Positions 16,575 to 25,642 of a stretch of 64,000 nt of DNA are shown piece by piece. The notes under the pieces are model-generated. The model had not been told where the DNA came from. It saw nothing but the letters and a program-made list of their open reading frames with translations, and did not search any database. The DNA is from Clostridium_AM tanneri (GTDB lineage: Bacteria; Bacillota; Clostridia; Clostridiales; Clostridiaceae), in assembly GCF_033659955.1 (NCBI RefSeq), contig NZ_JARUJP010000008.1:62001-126000 (forward strand), given 5' to 3'. How positions within the stretch are numbered: the first letter of the stretch is position 1; each line of letters starts with the position of its first letter. A program made the translations under genes and the position numbers.

Positions 16575-17765
16575 GTGATAACTATAAATACTAATATTAA
16601 TCCTGTAACGCTAATGTTAGTTTTAATATTTTCATATCCTCTATTAAGGGGATTTCTATTTAAGTTCTCCTCACAGGATTTAAAAGGGGACATTGATGAA
16701 GTAAATAGGAATATATCTTTTATAGTATCTATTTTTTTAGGTGTCTATTGTGGGAAAAGAATTTTTATAACCCATGATTATGGCATATATAAAGAAATAT
16801 ATAACAGAATACCGACAGACATACTTCAATATATAGAAAGTAACAGTTTTATTGTTTACGCTTTAATAATACCGTTAATGGTATTAATATGCTATAAGAT
16901 AATAAAGCTTGTTTTTGAATTAATTAACTATTTAACTTTCTACCCTATTTTAGATAGCATAGAAAGATATCTAAGCTCAAAAAATAGTCTTTTTAAAAGA
17001 ATAACAGGGCTATTTTTCGGAGTTCCTAAGGCTATATGCTATATACTTATAGTAACATTTGTACTAAACGTAGTATCTATGTTTAGTACAAATGGCAGAT
17101 TAAATAAATATTTAGAGAACTCAAAGATATACAGTCGTATTTGCAAAGAGGTAGTTATACCTGTTACCAATTCCAATATAGCTAGACAGCTGCCAGACAT
17201 AATTAATAATTCATTCAAGATAGTGGTTAGGGAAAATGATTCTAAGGAAACATCTCCAGGTAAAGCTATAAGCAAAGGAAGGACTATAGTTTATTATAAT
17301 GGAGTTACCTTGGATCAGGGGGTAAAATCTAATAGTCAAGTAGATAAGCTTGCCAGAAGTGTTGTACAAGAAGATGGTAACACTAAAATCAAAGCTAGAG
17401 CACTATATAACTGGGTAGGTAGCAATATATCTTATGATCATGACAAGGCCAATAAAGTTTTAAATAATGATTTTGATGTTGAATCCGGTGCAATATCTGC
17501 TTTTAACTCTAGAAAAGGGATTTGTTTTGATTATTCTTGTTTATATGTTGCCATGTGCAGAGCCAATGGTATAAAGGTAAGACTTATAACAGGTGAAGGT
17601 TTTAATGGAGTAAGTTGGGTAAGCCATGCCTGGAATCAGGTTTATATACCAGAGGAGGATAAGTGGATTAACGTAGATACTACCTTCTATAAAGGAGGAA
17701 ATTATTTTAACAGTAAGAGATTTGAATTAGATCATAAAGGTGCACAAATAGCAGGAGAATGGTAA
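16575..17765 (+). CDS. Membrane protein with C-terminal transglutaminase-like domain
   Basis: About 396 residues. The N-terminal half has three or four hydrophobic segments (starting NPVTLMLVLIFSYPLL), a CvpA-like arrangement. A long loop leads to a transglutaminase-like cysteine-protease fold with the triad visible: Cys in GICFDYSCLY, His in SHAWNQVYI, Asp in WINVDTTF. Such proteins act as peptidases or cross-linking enzymes outside the membrane. The start is uncertain: GTG 16575 overlaps AGAGGTG, the only ribosome-like sequence, so a nearby weak codon or ATG 16611-16616 region may be the true start. Follows recX by 27 bp. Confidence 0.8.
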   Translation: MITINTNINPVTLMLVLIFSYPLLRGFLFKFSSQDLKGDIDEVNRNISFIVSIFLGVYCGKRIFITHDYGIYKEIYNRIPTDILQYIESNSFIVYALIIPLMVLICYKIIKLVFELINYLTFYPILDSIERYLSSKNSLFKRITGLFFGVPKAICYILIVTFVLNVVSMFSTNGRLNKYLENSKIYSRICKEVVIPVTNSNIARQLPDIINNSFKIVVRENDSKETSPGKAISKGRTIVYYNGVTLDQGVKSNSQVDKLARSVVQEDGNTKIKARALYNWVGSNISYDHDKANKVLNNDFDVESGAISAFNSRKGICFDYSCLYVAMCRANGIKVRLITGEGFNGVSWVSHAWNQVYIPEEDKWINVDTTFYKGGNYFNSKRFELDHKGAQIAGEW

Positions 17766-17767
17766 AA

Positions 17768-17803
17768 AAATAAGCATGAAGATGGGAGTCTTCATGCTTA
17801 TTT
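17768..17803. terminator. Bidirectional terminator
   Basis: A perfect 15-bp stem AAATAAGCATGAAGA / TCTTCATGCTTATTT with a 6-nt loop, placed between convergent genes. Confidence 0.9.
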
Positions 17804-18163
17804 CTAATTTGACTTTAGCAAGTAGTTTTTTAATATGATGTTTATAGCTTTCTCACAATCACTGTCGTTATTATCCAAGCACCAGGCTGTATTAAAGTAT
17901 ACCAAAGCTTTTCTGTTATCCTTTAACATAGTATAGCAGTATGCAAGATTAAAAAAATATTTACTATCCATTTTTAAGTTAATAGCTGACTTTAGCAGAG
18001 GAATGGCTTTTTTATACTCTTTAAGCTTAATAAAACATACAGCAGAATTATAAAAGGAAGAAGCTTCATTATCCTTATATTTAATAGCTTTTTCATACAT
18101 ATCTATAGCTTTTTTATAATCTTTAGTATTATAGTAATCATTAGCCTTCTGAAAATAGCTCAT
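17804..18163 (-). CDS. Small tetratricopeptide repeat protein
   Basis: A 119-residue protein built of three TPR-like helix pairs: ANDYYNTKDYKKAIDMYEKA, FYNSAVCFIKLKEYKKAIPL and FFNLAYCYTMLKDNRKALVY. TPRs mediate protein-protein contact; there is no enzymatic domain. No signal peptide, so probably cytoplasmic. The start follows AAGGAGG. Partner unknown; the neighbouring ABC genes begin 200 bp upstream in the same direction but are separated by AT-rich DNA. Confidence 0.85.
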   Translation of the reverse strand: MSYFQKANDYYNTKDYKKAIDMYEKAIKYKDNEASSFYNSAVCFIKLKEYKKAIPLLKSAINLKMDSKYFFNLAYCYTMLKDNRKALVYFNTAWCLDNNDSDCEKAINIILKNYLLKSN

Positions 18164-18364
18164 TTAAATCCTCCTTGAGTGTCTTATATTCTTCTGTTAG
18201 ATTTCCGTGAAAATCTTATAAAATATAAGATTTAATATTAAGATATTAACCACATTTTGGATTTTTATTCAACAAGTAGTAATCTGTTTCTATATAGCTA
18301 ATATGAATAAATGAGCTAAGAGAGTAAGTTTACAAAGATATATTATCTAGGTTATATACTTAAT

Positions 18365-19168
18365 TTAATGTTGAGCTTTTACTCTTACCCGTTTTTCAAT
18401 AAATTCTACAGCTTCATACATTATATAAGCTAGGATAGCTAGTATTATTATACTAAGCATAACTGTGTCCAATTGAGAAATTTGACCTCCAAAGATTATT
18501 AGGAAGCCTAGACCATCCTTTGCTACCAAGAATTCTCCCATTATAACTCCGACCCAAGAGAGACCTACGTTTATCTTTAATGCTGAAACTAGAGTAGGGA
18601 TAGAAGCTGGAAGTATAAGATGATTTAAAATTTGTAATTTGGAAGCCCCAAAGGTTTGAAGAAGCTTTATTTTATCTATATCTACTTCCTTAAATCCGGT
18701 TAACACAGTTAGAATTGTTACTACTATAGAAATTAATAGAGCTACCAAAATTATAGCTGCAGCACCGTTGCCAACCCAGAATATAATAATAGGGGCTAGA
18801 GCTACTTTTGGAAGAGCGTTAAGGACAACAATATATGGATCTAGAACTTGAGAAACAAAGTCAGACCACCATAAGATAATGGCAATTATAGTTCCTAGAA
18901 TAGTTCCAAGTACAAAGCCAACTATAGTTTCCCAGCAAGTTATCCAAATGTGCTTGAATAAAGCTCCTTCAGCATATAACTTAATGAGAGCCTTCCACAT
19001 TCTTGATGGAGTACTGGTGAGGAAAGGATCTACCCATCTAAGGTCTCCAGCGATTTCCCAAAGTGCAAAGAATAGTATTAGTATTATAAATCTTGTTGCT
19101 ATAATCTTTCTTTTTCTTTTAGTTACTCCTTGAATATATAAATCATGTTCTCTAATTTCATCTTTCAT
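18365..19168 (-). CDS. ABC transporter permease (NitT/TauT-type)
   Basis: A six-helix permease of the nitrate/sulfonate/taurine/thiamine-precursor class, 267 residues. It has the usual coupling-loop pattern (KLLQTFGASKLQILNHLILP) and GLSWVGVIMGEFL after it. Its ATG (19168) shares one base with the stop of the upstream ATPase gene (TAATG), showing tight translational coupling. A further upstream in-frame ATG (19189) would overlap the ATPase more and has no better ribosome site. The substrate-binding subunit is not adjacent; a same-class lipoprotein lies at 30345-31370. Confidence 0.9.
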   Translation of the reverse strand: MKDEIREHDLYIQGVTKRKRKIIATRFIILILFFALWEIAGDLRWVDPFLTSTPSRMWKALIKLYAEGALFKHIWITCWETIVGFVLGTILGTIIAIILWWSDFVSQVLDPYIVVLNALPKVALAPIIIFWVGNGAAAIILVALLISIVVTILTVLTGFKEVDIDKIKLLQTFGASKLQILNHLILPASIPTLVSALKINVGLSWVGVIMGEFLVAKDGLGFLIIFGGQISQLDTVMLSIIILAILAYIMYEAVEFIEKRVRVKAQH

Positions 19169-19926
19169 TAAGTATTCAACTCCTTCCATATGTCATTAAA
19201 GTAAACTCTAAATTCAGGTTCTTCTCTACACTTTAATGGCGAATCGTGATTATTTGCAAACTGGATGTCAAAAATTTTTCGTATTTCTGCAGGTCTCTTA
19301 GATAAGACAATTATTCTATTTGACATTGCTATTGCCTCTGAAATATCATGGGTAACCATTATGGCAGTTTTACCCTCTTTTTTTATTATCTTAAATATTT
19401 CATCACTTATATTAAGTCTAGTCTGATAGTCTAAAGCGGAGAAAGGTTCATCTAACAATAGTACTTCTGGATTCAGTGCAAGGGTTCTTATCAAAGCCAC
19501 TTTCTGACGCATTCCACCAGAAAGTTCATCAGGATAATGAGACTTAAAATCCCACAGACCATAGTCTTTAAGAAGTGTGTCTAAATTTTCTTTGTAATCC
19601 TTTATAGATTTATGCTGAATTTTAAGCCCTAAAACTATATTGTCCCACACAGTGAGCCATTCAAATAATTGATCTCTTTGGAACATATAACCCATTTTTG
19701 TTGAAACAGAGGATAGTTTTTCATTATCAACATGGATTTCACCAAAAGATGGTTTTAAAAGACCAGCAATTATATTTAGAAGCGTTGATTTCCCACAACC
19801 AGAAGGACCAACAATAGTTAAAAATTCTCCTTCTTTTACGTCAAAGGATATATTATTTAATGCCTTAGTCCAAGTTTTCAAGGAGTGATAGTTCATATGA
19901 ATATTATTAATTGATACCTTGTTCAA
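19168..19926 (-). CDS. ABC transporter ATP-binding protein (NitT/TauT-type)
   Basis: The ATPase of the importer, about 252 residues. Walker A GPSGCGKST, signature LSGGMRQKVAL, Walker B VLLLDEPFSALD and the switch histidine in MVTHDISEA are all present. The likely start is TTG 19926, preceded at proper distance by AGGGGAT; the longer reading from TTG 19944 would overlap that site. It forms a two-gene operon with the permease. I looked for and did not find a TPP riboswitch upstream, so thiamine precursor is not favoured over other substrates. Confidence 0.9.
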   Translation of the reverse strand: MNKVSINNIHMNYHSLKTWTKALNNISFDVKEGEFLTIVGPSGCGKSTLLNIIAGLLKPSFGEIHVDNEKLSSVSTKMGYMFQRDQLFEWLTVWDNIVLGLKIQHKSIKDYKENLDTLLKDYGLWDFKSHYPDELSGGMRQKVALIRTLALNPEVLLLDEPFSALDYQTRLNISDEIFKIIKKEGKTAIMVTHDISEAIAMSNRIIVLSKRPAEIRKIFDIQFANNHDSPLKCREEPEFRVYFNDIWKELNT

Positions 19927-20348
19927 AAGATCATCCCCTATCAAATTTTATTTAAAAATATTCTAGTTCATTATATGAATTAGGAGGATATATTGCTAAT
20001 TTATAATTGTACAGTGTATAACCAAAAATTTGAAATAGACAAAGGCAGATATATGTTATAATATTAATATACAGGGTAATTTTAACAGGTCCTAATAGGA
20101 GAAAGCATATAGATTTAAATAAAAATTAATAAAAAGTTAGTTGAATCTTAATTAAAAGTTAATTAAATCTATAGGCTTACATAATAACCGTATATTTAAA
20201 AGGTATGGTTATTTTTTTCACTAAAAATTATATATTTAATAGTAAACAAGACATTTAACAAATGGTCTCAGGATTAATATAATGTTGTGATAGGTTTATA
20301 CTTTCAATCGAACTGTTTTTATTAATTTGTAAAAAGGTGATAAGATTT
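19927..20348. other. Divergent intergenic region
   Basis: About 420 bp between the ABC operon and the activase gene. It holds a plus-strand promoter-like -10 (TATAAT at 20057-20062) feeding a probable small RNA that ends at a terminator (20184-20218). A second TATAAT near 20277-20282 probably serves the activase gene. No protein-coding gene seen. Confidence 0.6.
20069..20218 (+). ncRNA. Candidate small RNA or attenuated leader
   Basis: A TATAAT at 20057-20062 would start a transcript near 20069. Within it, TATAGATTTAA (20108-20118) can pair with TTAAATCTATA (20163-20173), an 11-bp long-range helix. It ends in a hairpin ATAACCGTA / TATGGTTAT (20184-20192 with 20204-20212) followed by seven Ts. 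No known RNA family was recognised. It could be free-standing or a leader of the activase gene. Confidence 0.45.
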
Positions 20349-23300
20349 ATGAGAAAGTTATTTCATATAGGACTTGATATTGGGTCAACTACAGTAAAAA
20401 TCATTGTGTCAGACAATAAAGATAGTATAGTATATAGCAGTTATCAAAGACATTTTTCTGATATAAGAAGCACTATAATCAGCGTTATAAAAGAAGCCTA
20501 TAAGCATATTAAAGATGCGAATATCACGATAATGGCTACAGGTTCAGGTGGGCTATCTGTATCTAAATGGTTGGATATACCATTTATACAGGAGGTAATA
20601 GCATGCACAAATACCATAGAAAGATTTATTCCAATTACTGATGTTGCAATAGAACTTGGTGGTGAGGATGCCAAGATAACCTTTTTTGACGATGGAATAG
20701 ATCAAAGGATGAATGGAACCTGTGCTGGAGGAACTGGGGCATTTATTGATCAAATGTCATCTCTTCTGCAAACAGATGCTCAGGGTTTAAATGATCTGGC
20801 AAAGGGGTATAAGGTGATTTACCCTATTGCTGCAAGGTGTGGAGTTTTTGCTAAAACTGATATTCAACCTTTATTAAATGAAGGGGCGGCCAAAGAAGAT
20901 ATAGCAGCATCAATATTTCAGGCAGTAGTAAATCAAACAATTGGTGGACTTGCTTGTGGCAAATCAATAAAGGGTAATGTAGCTTTTCTAGGGGGGCCTC
21001 TTTATTTTTTATCTGAGCTTAGAAAGAGATTTATTGAAACTTTAAAACTAACAGAGAAGCAAGTGATATTTCCTAGGAATTCTCAGTTATTTGTGGCTAT
21101 GGGAGCAGCACTAGCTTCAAAAAAAGAATCTACTATCTCTTCTAGTGCCTTGGTAGAAAGGCTACCTAAACTAGAACTTGTTACCACTGGGGAAGTACAG
21201 TCCTTAAGACCTCTTTTTAAAGACGAAGAGGAGTTAGCAGAGTTTAGAAAACGTCATAGTAAATATGCTGTTAACAAAAAACGCTTAGAAGATTTTGAAG
21301 GAAATTGTTTTTTAGGAATAGATGCAGGGTCTACAACTACAAAGGCAGCACTTGTAGATGAGGTGGGAAATCTTCTCTATTCTTTTTACGGAAGTAATGA
21401 AGGGAGTCCGTTAAAGTCTGCAATAAATATATTAAAGGACTTATATGGCAGATTAACCTCAAAAGCAAAAATAGTTAACTCAGCAGTTACCGGGTATGGA
21501 GAGGGGCTTATAAAATCTGGGCTTTTAGTGGATATAGGGGAAGTTGAAACGGTAGCTCATTACAAGGCAGCAGAGTTTTTTAGGCCAGGAGTAGATTTTA
21601 TCTTAGATATTGGTGGACAGGATATGAAATGCCTAAAGATTAAAGAAGGTGTTATTGATAGTATCATGTTGAATGAGGCTTGCTCTTCAGGTTGTGGGTC
21701 TTTTATAGAAACCTTTGCTCACTCATTAAAAATGAATGTTAGGGAATTTGCGGAAACAGCAATAAGCTCAAAAAACCCTGTAGATTTAGGATCTAGATGT
21801 ACAGTTTTTATGAATTCCAAGGTTAAACAAGCACAAAAGGAAGGAGCTACTGTAGGAGATATATCCGCAGGTCTTTCCTATTCAGTAATTAAAAATGCTC
21901 TCTTTAAGGTTATAAAGATAAGAAACCCTAAAGAACTTGGAGGCAAGATAATTGTACAAGGCGGAACTTTTTATAATGATTCTGTTTTAAGGGCTTTTGA
22001 ACTTATATCAGAAAGAGAGGTAATAAGGCCGGATATAGCAGGTATCATGGGGGCTTTCGGTGCCGGATTAATTGCTAGAGAGAGGTATTTAGAGGGATAT
22101 AAAAGCACACTGTTAAGTTCTGATGAGTTGGATAAGTTTACTACAGAAGTAGATATGAAGAGATGCGGAAAGTGTGCTAACAATTGTCTTCTTACTATAA
22201 ATACATTTTCTGATGGAAGAGCCTTTATTTCAGGAAATAGATGCGAAAGGGGAACCGGGTTAGAAAAAGCTGATGTAGATATACCTAATTTATATGATTA
22301 TAAATATAGGAGAATCTTTAAGTATACTCCTCTTAAAAAGGAGGATGCTAAAAGAGGCCAAGTAGGAATACCAAGGGTACTTAACATGTATGAGAATTAC
22401 CCTTTCTGGTTTACTTTTTTTACCCAATTAGGATTTAGAGTAGAGTTGTCTCCAAGGTCATCTAAACAAGTATATGAACTTGGAATTGAAACTATACCTT
22501 CCGAGTCAGCCTGTTACCCTGCGAAGATAGTACATGGGCATATAGTAAGCTTAGTTAAGAAAGGGGTAAAGTTTATATTCTATCCATGTATTCCTTATGA
22601 ACAAAAAGAACAGGTAGAGGCAGATAATAATTACAACTGTCCTATGGTTACTTCTTACCCTGAGGTAATAAAAAATAATATGGACATTCTAAAGGAAGAA
22701 AATATAAAATTTATGAGTCCATTTTTGCCTTTAGATAACAAAAATAGACTGATAAAAAGATTATTTGACGAACTAAGAGAGTTTAATATACCAAAAAGTG
22801 AAATCGCTGAAGCTGTTAGGAAGGCTTACGAGGAAGATAGAGTTGTAAAAGAAGATATAAGACAAAAGGGTAAAGAGGTTTTAGAGTATCTTAATGAAAC
22901 GGGAAAAAGAGGAATAGTACTTGCAGGAAGACCATACCACATAGATCCAGAAATTAACCATGGTATTCCTGATATAATCAGTTCCTATGGAATGGCAGTG
23001 CTTACAGAGGACTCTGTAGCATATTTTGGGGAAATAGAAAGACCTCTAAGGGTTGTAGACCAATGGGTATATCACTCAAGATTATATGCTGCTGCAAGCT
23101 TTGTAGCTACTCAGGAGAATTTAGATATAATACAATTAAATTCTTTTGGTTGTGGTTTGGATGCAGTAACTACAGATCAAGTACAGGAAATACTAAATAG
23201 TTACGAAAAAATATTTACAGTATTAAAAATAGACGAGGGAAGTAATCTAGGTGCTGTAAAAATAAGAATACGATCCTTAAAGGCAGCTTTAGAAGAAAGA

Positions 23301-24635
23301 GATGCCAGAGAATTTAAACCACATAAGATTACTTTACTTGATGAAAGAGTTCCTTTTACAAAGGAAATGAAAAAAAATCACACTATTTTATGCCCTCAGA
23401 TGTCACCAATACATTTTCAATTTTTAGAAGAGGCCTTTAAAGCCTGTGGGTATAATTTAGAAGTGCTTCCTTCAGTAGATAAAAAAGCTGTAGATGAAGG
23501 ATTGAAATATGTAAATAATGATGCCTGTTATCCGTCAATAATTGTGGTTGGACAATTAATTGAGGCACTTAAATCTAATAAATATGATTTAAATAATATT
23601 TCAGTTATGATAAGTCAAACTGGAGGTGGCTGCAGAGCAACAAATTATATAGGCTTTTTAAGGAAGGCATTAAAAGATGCAGGCATGCCTCAAGTTCCGG
23701 TAATATCCTTAAATCTTGTAGGTATGGAAAAGAATCCTGGATTTAAAATCACGCCTAGTCTTTTAAATAAAGCAATCATAGGTATTTTATATGGGGACTT
23801 ATTTATGAAAGTACTTTACAAAATAAGACCATATGAAAAAATTTCAGGATCTGCAAATGTTTTATATGAAAAATGGATTGAAAAATGCAAGGAAAATGTG
23901 AGAAACGGAAATCACAAGCAGTTTAAAGAAAATGTTTACTCTATAGTAGAAGATTTTGATACTCTAGAAATTAATAATATAGAAAAGCCAAGGGTTGGAG
24001 TAGTAGGAGAAATACTTGTTAAATTCCACCCAACAGCCAATAACAATATAGTTGATATAATTGAAAAAGAAGGTGCTGAAGCGGTAGTACCAGATTTGAT
24101 GGATTTTTTCCTATACTGCGCTTATGATGCTAAATTTAAATATGAATATTTATCAGGAGACAGAGTAAGTAAGGCTATTCGAGGAGCCGTTATTAAAGTT
24201 ATCGAGTTCTATAGAAGATATATGAGAGCTGCACTATTAAATAGTCATAGATTTGATCCTCCAGTGGATATAGAAAGATTAGCAGAAGGAGCATCACCTA
24301 TAGTATCCCTAGGCAACCAGACAGGAGAAGGATGGTTCCTAACTGCAGAAATGGTTGAACTAATAGAAAGTGGTGCTAAAAATATTATATGTATGCAGCC
24401 CTTTGCCTGCCTGCCTAATCATGTAACTGGCAAAGGAATGATAAAAGAGCTTAGAAGAAGATATCCAGGAGCTAATATAGCAGCTATAGACTATGATCCA
24501 GGAGCTAGTGAAGTTAATCAACTTAATAGAATAAAACTTATGCTTTCAGTGGCATTTAAAGCTATGGAAAGTGAAGCTGCAAGATTGGATAGAGAAGCTA
24601 GAGAGCAAATTGCAGCAGAAAAGATAAAAAAATAG
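20349..24635 (+). CDS. Large 2-hydroxyacyl-CoA dehydratase activase-family protein
   Basis: A 1428-residue protein. It has two BadF/BadG/HgdC-type ASKHA ATPase domains in tandem: DIGSTTVK at about residue 10 and FLGIDAGSTTTKAALVD at about 320. Each is followed by the iron-sulfur ligand loop (CAGGTGAFIDQM and CSSGCGSFIETF). Then come a Cys-containing DUF2229 region and a C-terminal half resembling the dehydratase D-component. Activases inject an electron into 2-hydroxyacyl-CoA dehydratases at the cost of ATP. This giant fused form is widespread in clostridia but its substrate is unknown. No dehydratase genes lie nearby. ATG 20349 follows AAAAAGGTG; the GTG at 20337 overlaps that site. Confidence 0.9.
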   Translation: MRKLFHIGLDIGSTTVKIIVSDNKDSIVYSSYQRHFSDIRSTIISVIKEAYKHIKDANITIMATGSGGLSVSKWLDIPFIQEVIACTNTIERFIPITDVAIELGGEDAKITFFDDGIDQRMNGTCAGGTGAFIDQMSSLLQTDAQGLNDLAKGYKVIYPIAARCGVFAKTDIQPLLNEGAAKEDIAASIFQAVVNQTIGGLACGKSIKGNVAFLGGPLYFLSELRKRFIETLKLTEKQVIFPRNSQLFVAMGAALASKKESTISSSALVERLPKLELVTTGEVQSLRPLFKDEEELAEFRKRHSKYAVNKKRLEDFEGNCFLGIDAGSTTTKAALVDEVGNLLYSFYGSNEGSPLKSAINILKDLYGRLTSKAKIVNSAVTGYGEGLIKSGLLVDIGEVETVAHYKAAEFFRPGVDFILDIGGQDMKCLKIKEGVIDSIMLNEACSSGCGSFIETFAHSLKMNVREFAETAISSKNPVDLGSRCTVFMNSKVKQAQKEGATVGDISAGLSYSVIKNALFKVIKIRNPKELGGKIIVQGGTFYNDSVLRAFELISEREVIRPDIAGIMGAFGAGLIARERYLEGYKSTLLSSDELDKFTTEVDMKRCGKCANNCLLTINTFSDGRAFISGNRCERGTGLEKADVDIPNLYDYKYRRIFKYTPLKKEDAKRGQVGIPRVLNMYENYPFWFTFFTQLGFRVELSPRSSKQVYELGIETIPSESACYPAKIVHGHIVSLVKKGVKFIFYPCIPYEQKEQVEADNNYNCPMVTSYPEVIKNNMDILKEENIKFMSPFLPLDNKNRLIKRLFDELREFNIPKSEIAEAVRKAYEEDRVVKEDIRQKGKEVLEYLNETGKRGIVLAGRPYHIDPEINHGIPDIISSYGMAVLTEDSVAYFGEIERPLRVVDQWVYHSRLYAAASFVATQENLDIIQLNSFGCGLDAVTTDQVQEILNSYEKIFTVLKIDEGSNLGAVKIRIRSLKAALEERDAREFKPHKITLLDERVPFTKEMKKNHTILCPQMSPIHFQFLEEAFKACGYNLEVLPSVDKKAVDEGLKYVNNDACYPSIIVVGQLIEALKSNKYDLNNISVMISQTGGGCRATNYIGFLRKALKDAGMPQVPVISLNLVGMEKNPGFKITPSLLNKAIIGILYGDLFMKVLYKIRPYEKISGSANVLYEKWIEKCKENVRNGNHKQFKENVYSIVEDFDTLEINNIEKPRVGVVGEILVKFHPTANNNIVDIIEKEGAEAVVPDLMDFFLYCAYDAKFKYEYLSGDRVSKAIRGAVIKVIEFYRRYMRAALLNSHRFDPPVDIERLAEGASPIVSLGNQTGEGWFLTAEMVELIESGAKNIICMQPFACLPNHVTGKGMIKELRRRYPGANIAAIDYDPGASEVNQLNRIKLMLSVAFKAMESEAARLDREAREQIAAEKIKK

Positions 24636-24731
24636 GTAGATATAAAATCCATAATGTCTCAAGTGTATGGAATATAGTTACATTAGGGCGAGAAAATATG
24701 AAATAAGGTTTTGTTATTTAATAAAAAAAGG

Positions 24732-24778
24732 CTACAGTAAAGTTTGGAAAATTCCAAAAACTTTATTGTAGTTTTTTT
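24732..24778. terminator. Terminator after the activase gene
   Basis: A 14-bp stem with one G-T pair, CTACAGTAAAGTTT / AAACTTTATTGTAG, with a 12-nt loop and seven Ts. It is also usable by the convergent marR gene. Confidence 0.88.
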
Positions 24779-24810
24779 CATTGTAGAAGTATATCAATAA
24801 GCTCTTTTAT

Positions 24811-25254
24811 TTAGTCCAAATCCATGTCTTTTGTGGCATTATAAACATTATTAAGTATTTTTTTCAATACCTTTAATACATAAACACTTTCCTCATCTGT
24901 AAAACCACTTGAGTAAATTGCCATTATTTCTTCGAGAGCTGGGGTGACCAAATGAGCAATTTTTGTACCTTCTTCTGTAAGATACAGTTTATAAAATCTT
25001 TTATCCTCTAAATCTTTTTCTCTTCTTACATATCCATTCTTCATAAGAACCTTAACTGCTTTTGCAGTTGTAGCTTTGCCTATTTCTAATCTCTCACTTA
25101 ATTCCTTTTGACTTATCCCTTGATTTTGTGATATAAGGTAAAAAAATTCATACTGTCCACTTCCAATTTCAATTCCTTCGAGTTTTTTGTTTATCAAACT
25201 TTGAGATCTTCTATTAATCGCACCTATGTATTTTCCAAAGGATTCATTTTTCAT
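24811..25254 (-). CDS. MarR family transcriptional regulator
   Basis: A winged-helix repressor of 147 residues. The central DNA-binding segment is clear (GISQKELSERLEIGKATTAKAVKVLMKNGYVRREKD spans about residues 55-90; key parts LSERLEIGKATTAK and the wing RREKDLEDKR). MarR dimers usually repress efflux genes and themselves until a small ligand binds. The start follows AAGGAGA. Its own promoter overlaps a perfect 18-bp inverted repeat. The divergent efflux-type operon starting at 25643 is the likely target. Confidence 0.92.
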   Translation of the reverse strand: MKNESFGKYIGAINRRSQSLINKKLEGIEIGSGQYEFFYLISQNQGISQKELSERLEIGKATTAKAVKVLMKNGYVRREKDLEDKRFYKLYLTEEGTKIAHLVTPALEEIMAIYSSGFTDEESVYVLKVLKKILNNVYNATKDMDLD

Positions 25255-25275
25255 ATCAACATCTCCTTTAAGTTG

Positions 25276-25328
25276 GTTGCAAAGGAAACTAATTTGAGTA
25301 TAGCAGATATTAGTTTCCTTTGCAACTA
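25276..25328. promoter_or_regulatory. Twin MarR operator overlapping the marR promoter
   Basis: A perfect 18-bp inverted repeat (25276-25293 and 25309-25326, core TTGCAAAGGAAACTAAT) with a 15-nt spacer. Each arm is itself an imperfect palindrome (TAGTT...AACTA), so there may be two operators 35 bp apart. On the minus strand TTGCAA (25325-25320), 17 bp, TATACT (25302-25297) make a promoter inside the repeat. This fits autorepression. Confidence 0.7.
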
Positions 25329-25642
25329 TAATGGTTTAAATTGTTTTTACTTCTCTATTTATAAAATTCTTAATAAAAAAGTTCAATATTTATATTGACA
25401 ATATTTCAATATTATATATAATTTTGTATTGTCGCTCTAATTCCAAAAGATATTCATTTTAGTAATTACAGGTTTATCAAATTTTTTCACAATCAACATA
25501 TCTATCATTAAGTTACAGACTAAATTACTTTAGAACAATAAAATTTCTCTAAATTAATATAATCTCTCATTTAATTTTATAGGAAATCTTATCCTTAATC
25601 AAAAAAAGTTTTAAAACTATTATTTTGTTTAGGAGGTTTTTT
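25329..25642. other. AT-rich upstream region of the efflux operon
   Basis: About 310 bp with no gene. It should contain the promoter of the HlyD-like operon, or its 5' leader if transcription starts at the operator region (a TATAAT lies at 25327-25332 on the plus strand). I see no riboswitch or terminator in it. Confidence 0.5.

Noticed and set aside
19927..20050. TPP riboswitch upstream of the NitT/TauT-type ATPase
   Set aside because: The CTGAGA-type conserved TPP elements are absent on the minus strand of this interval, so no thiamine link is supported.
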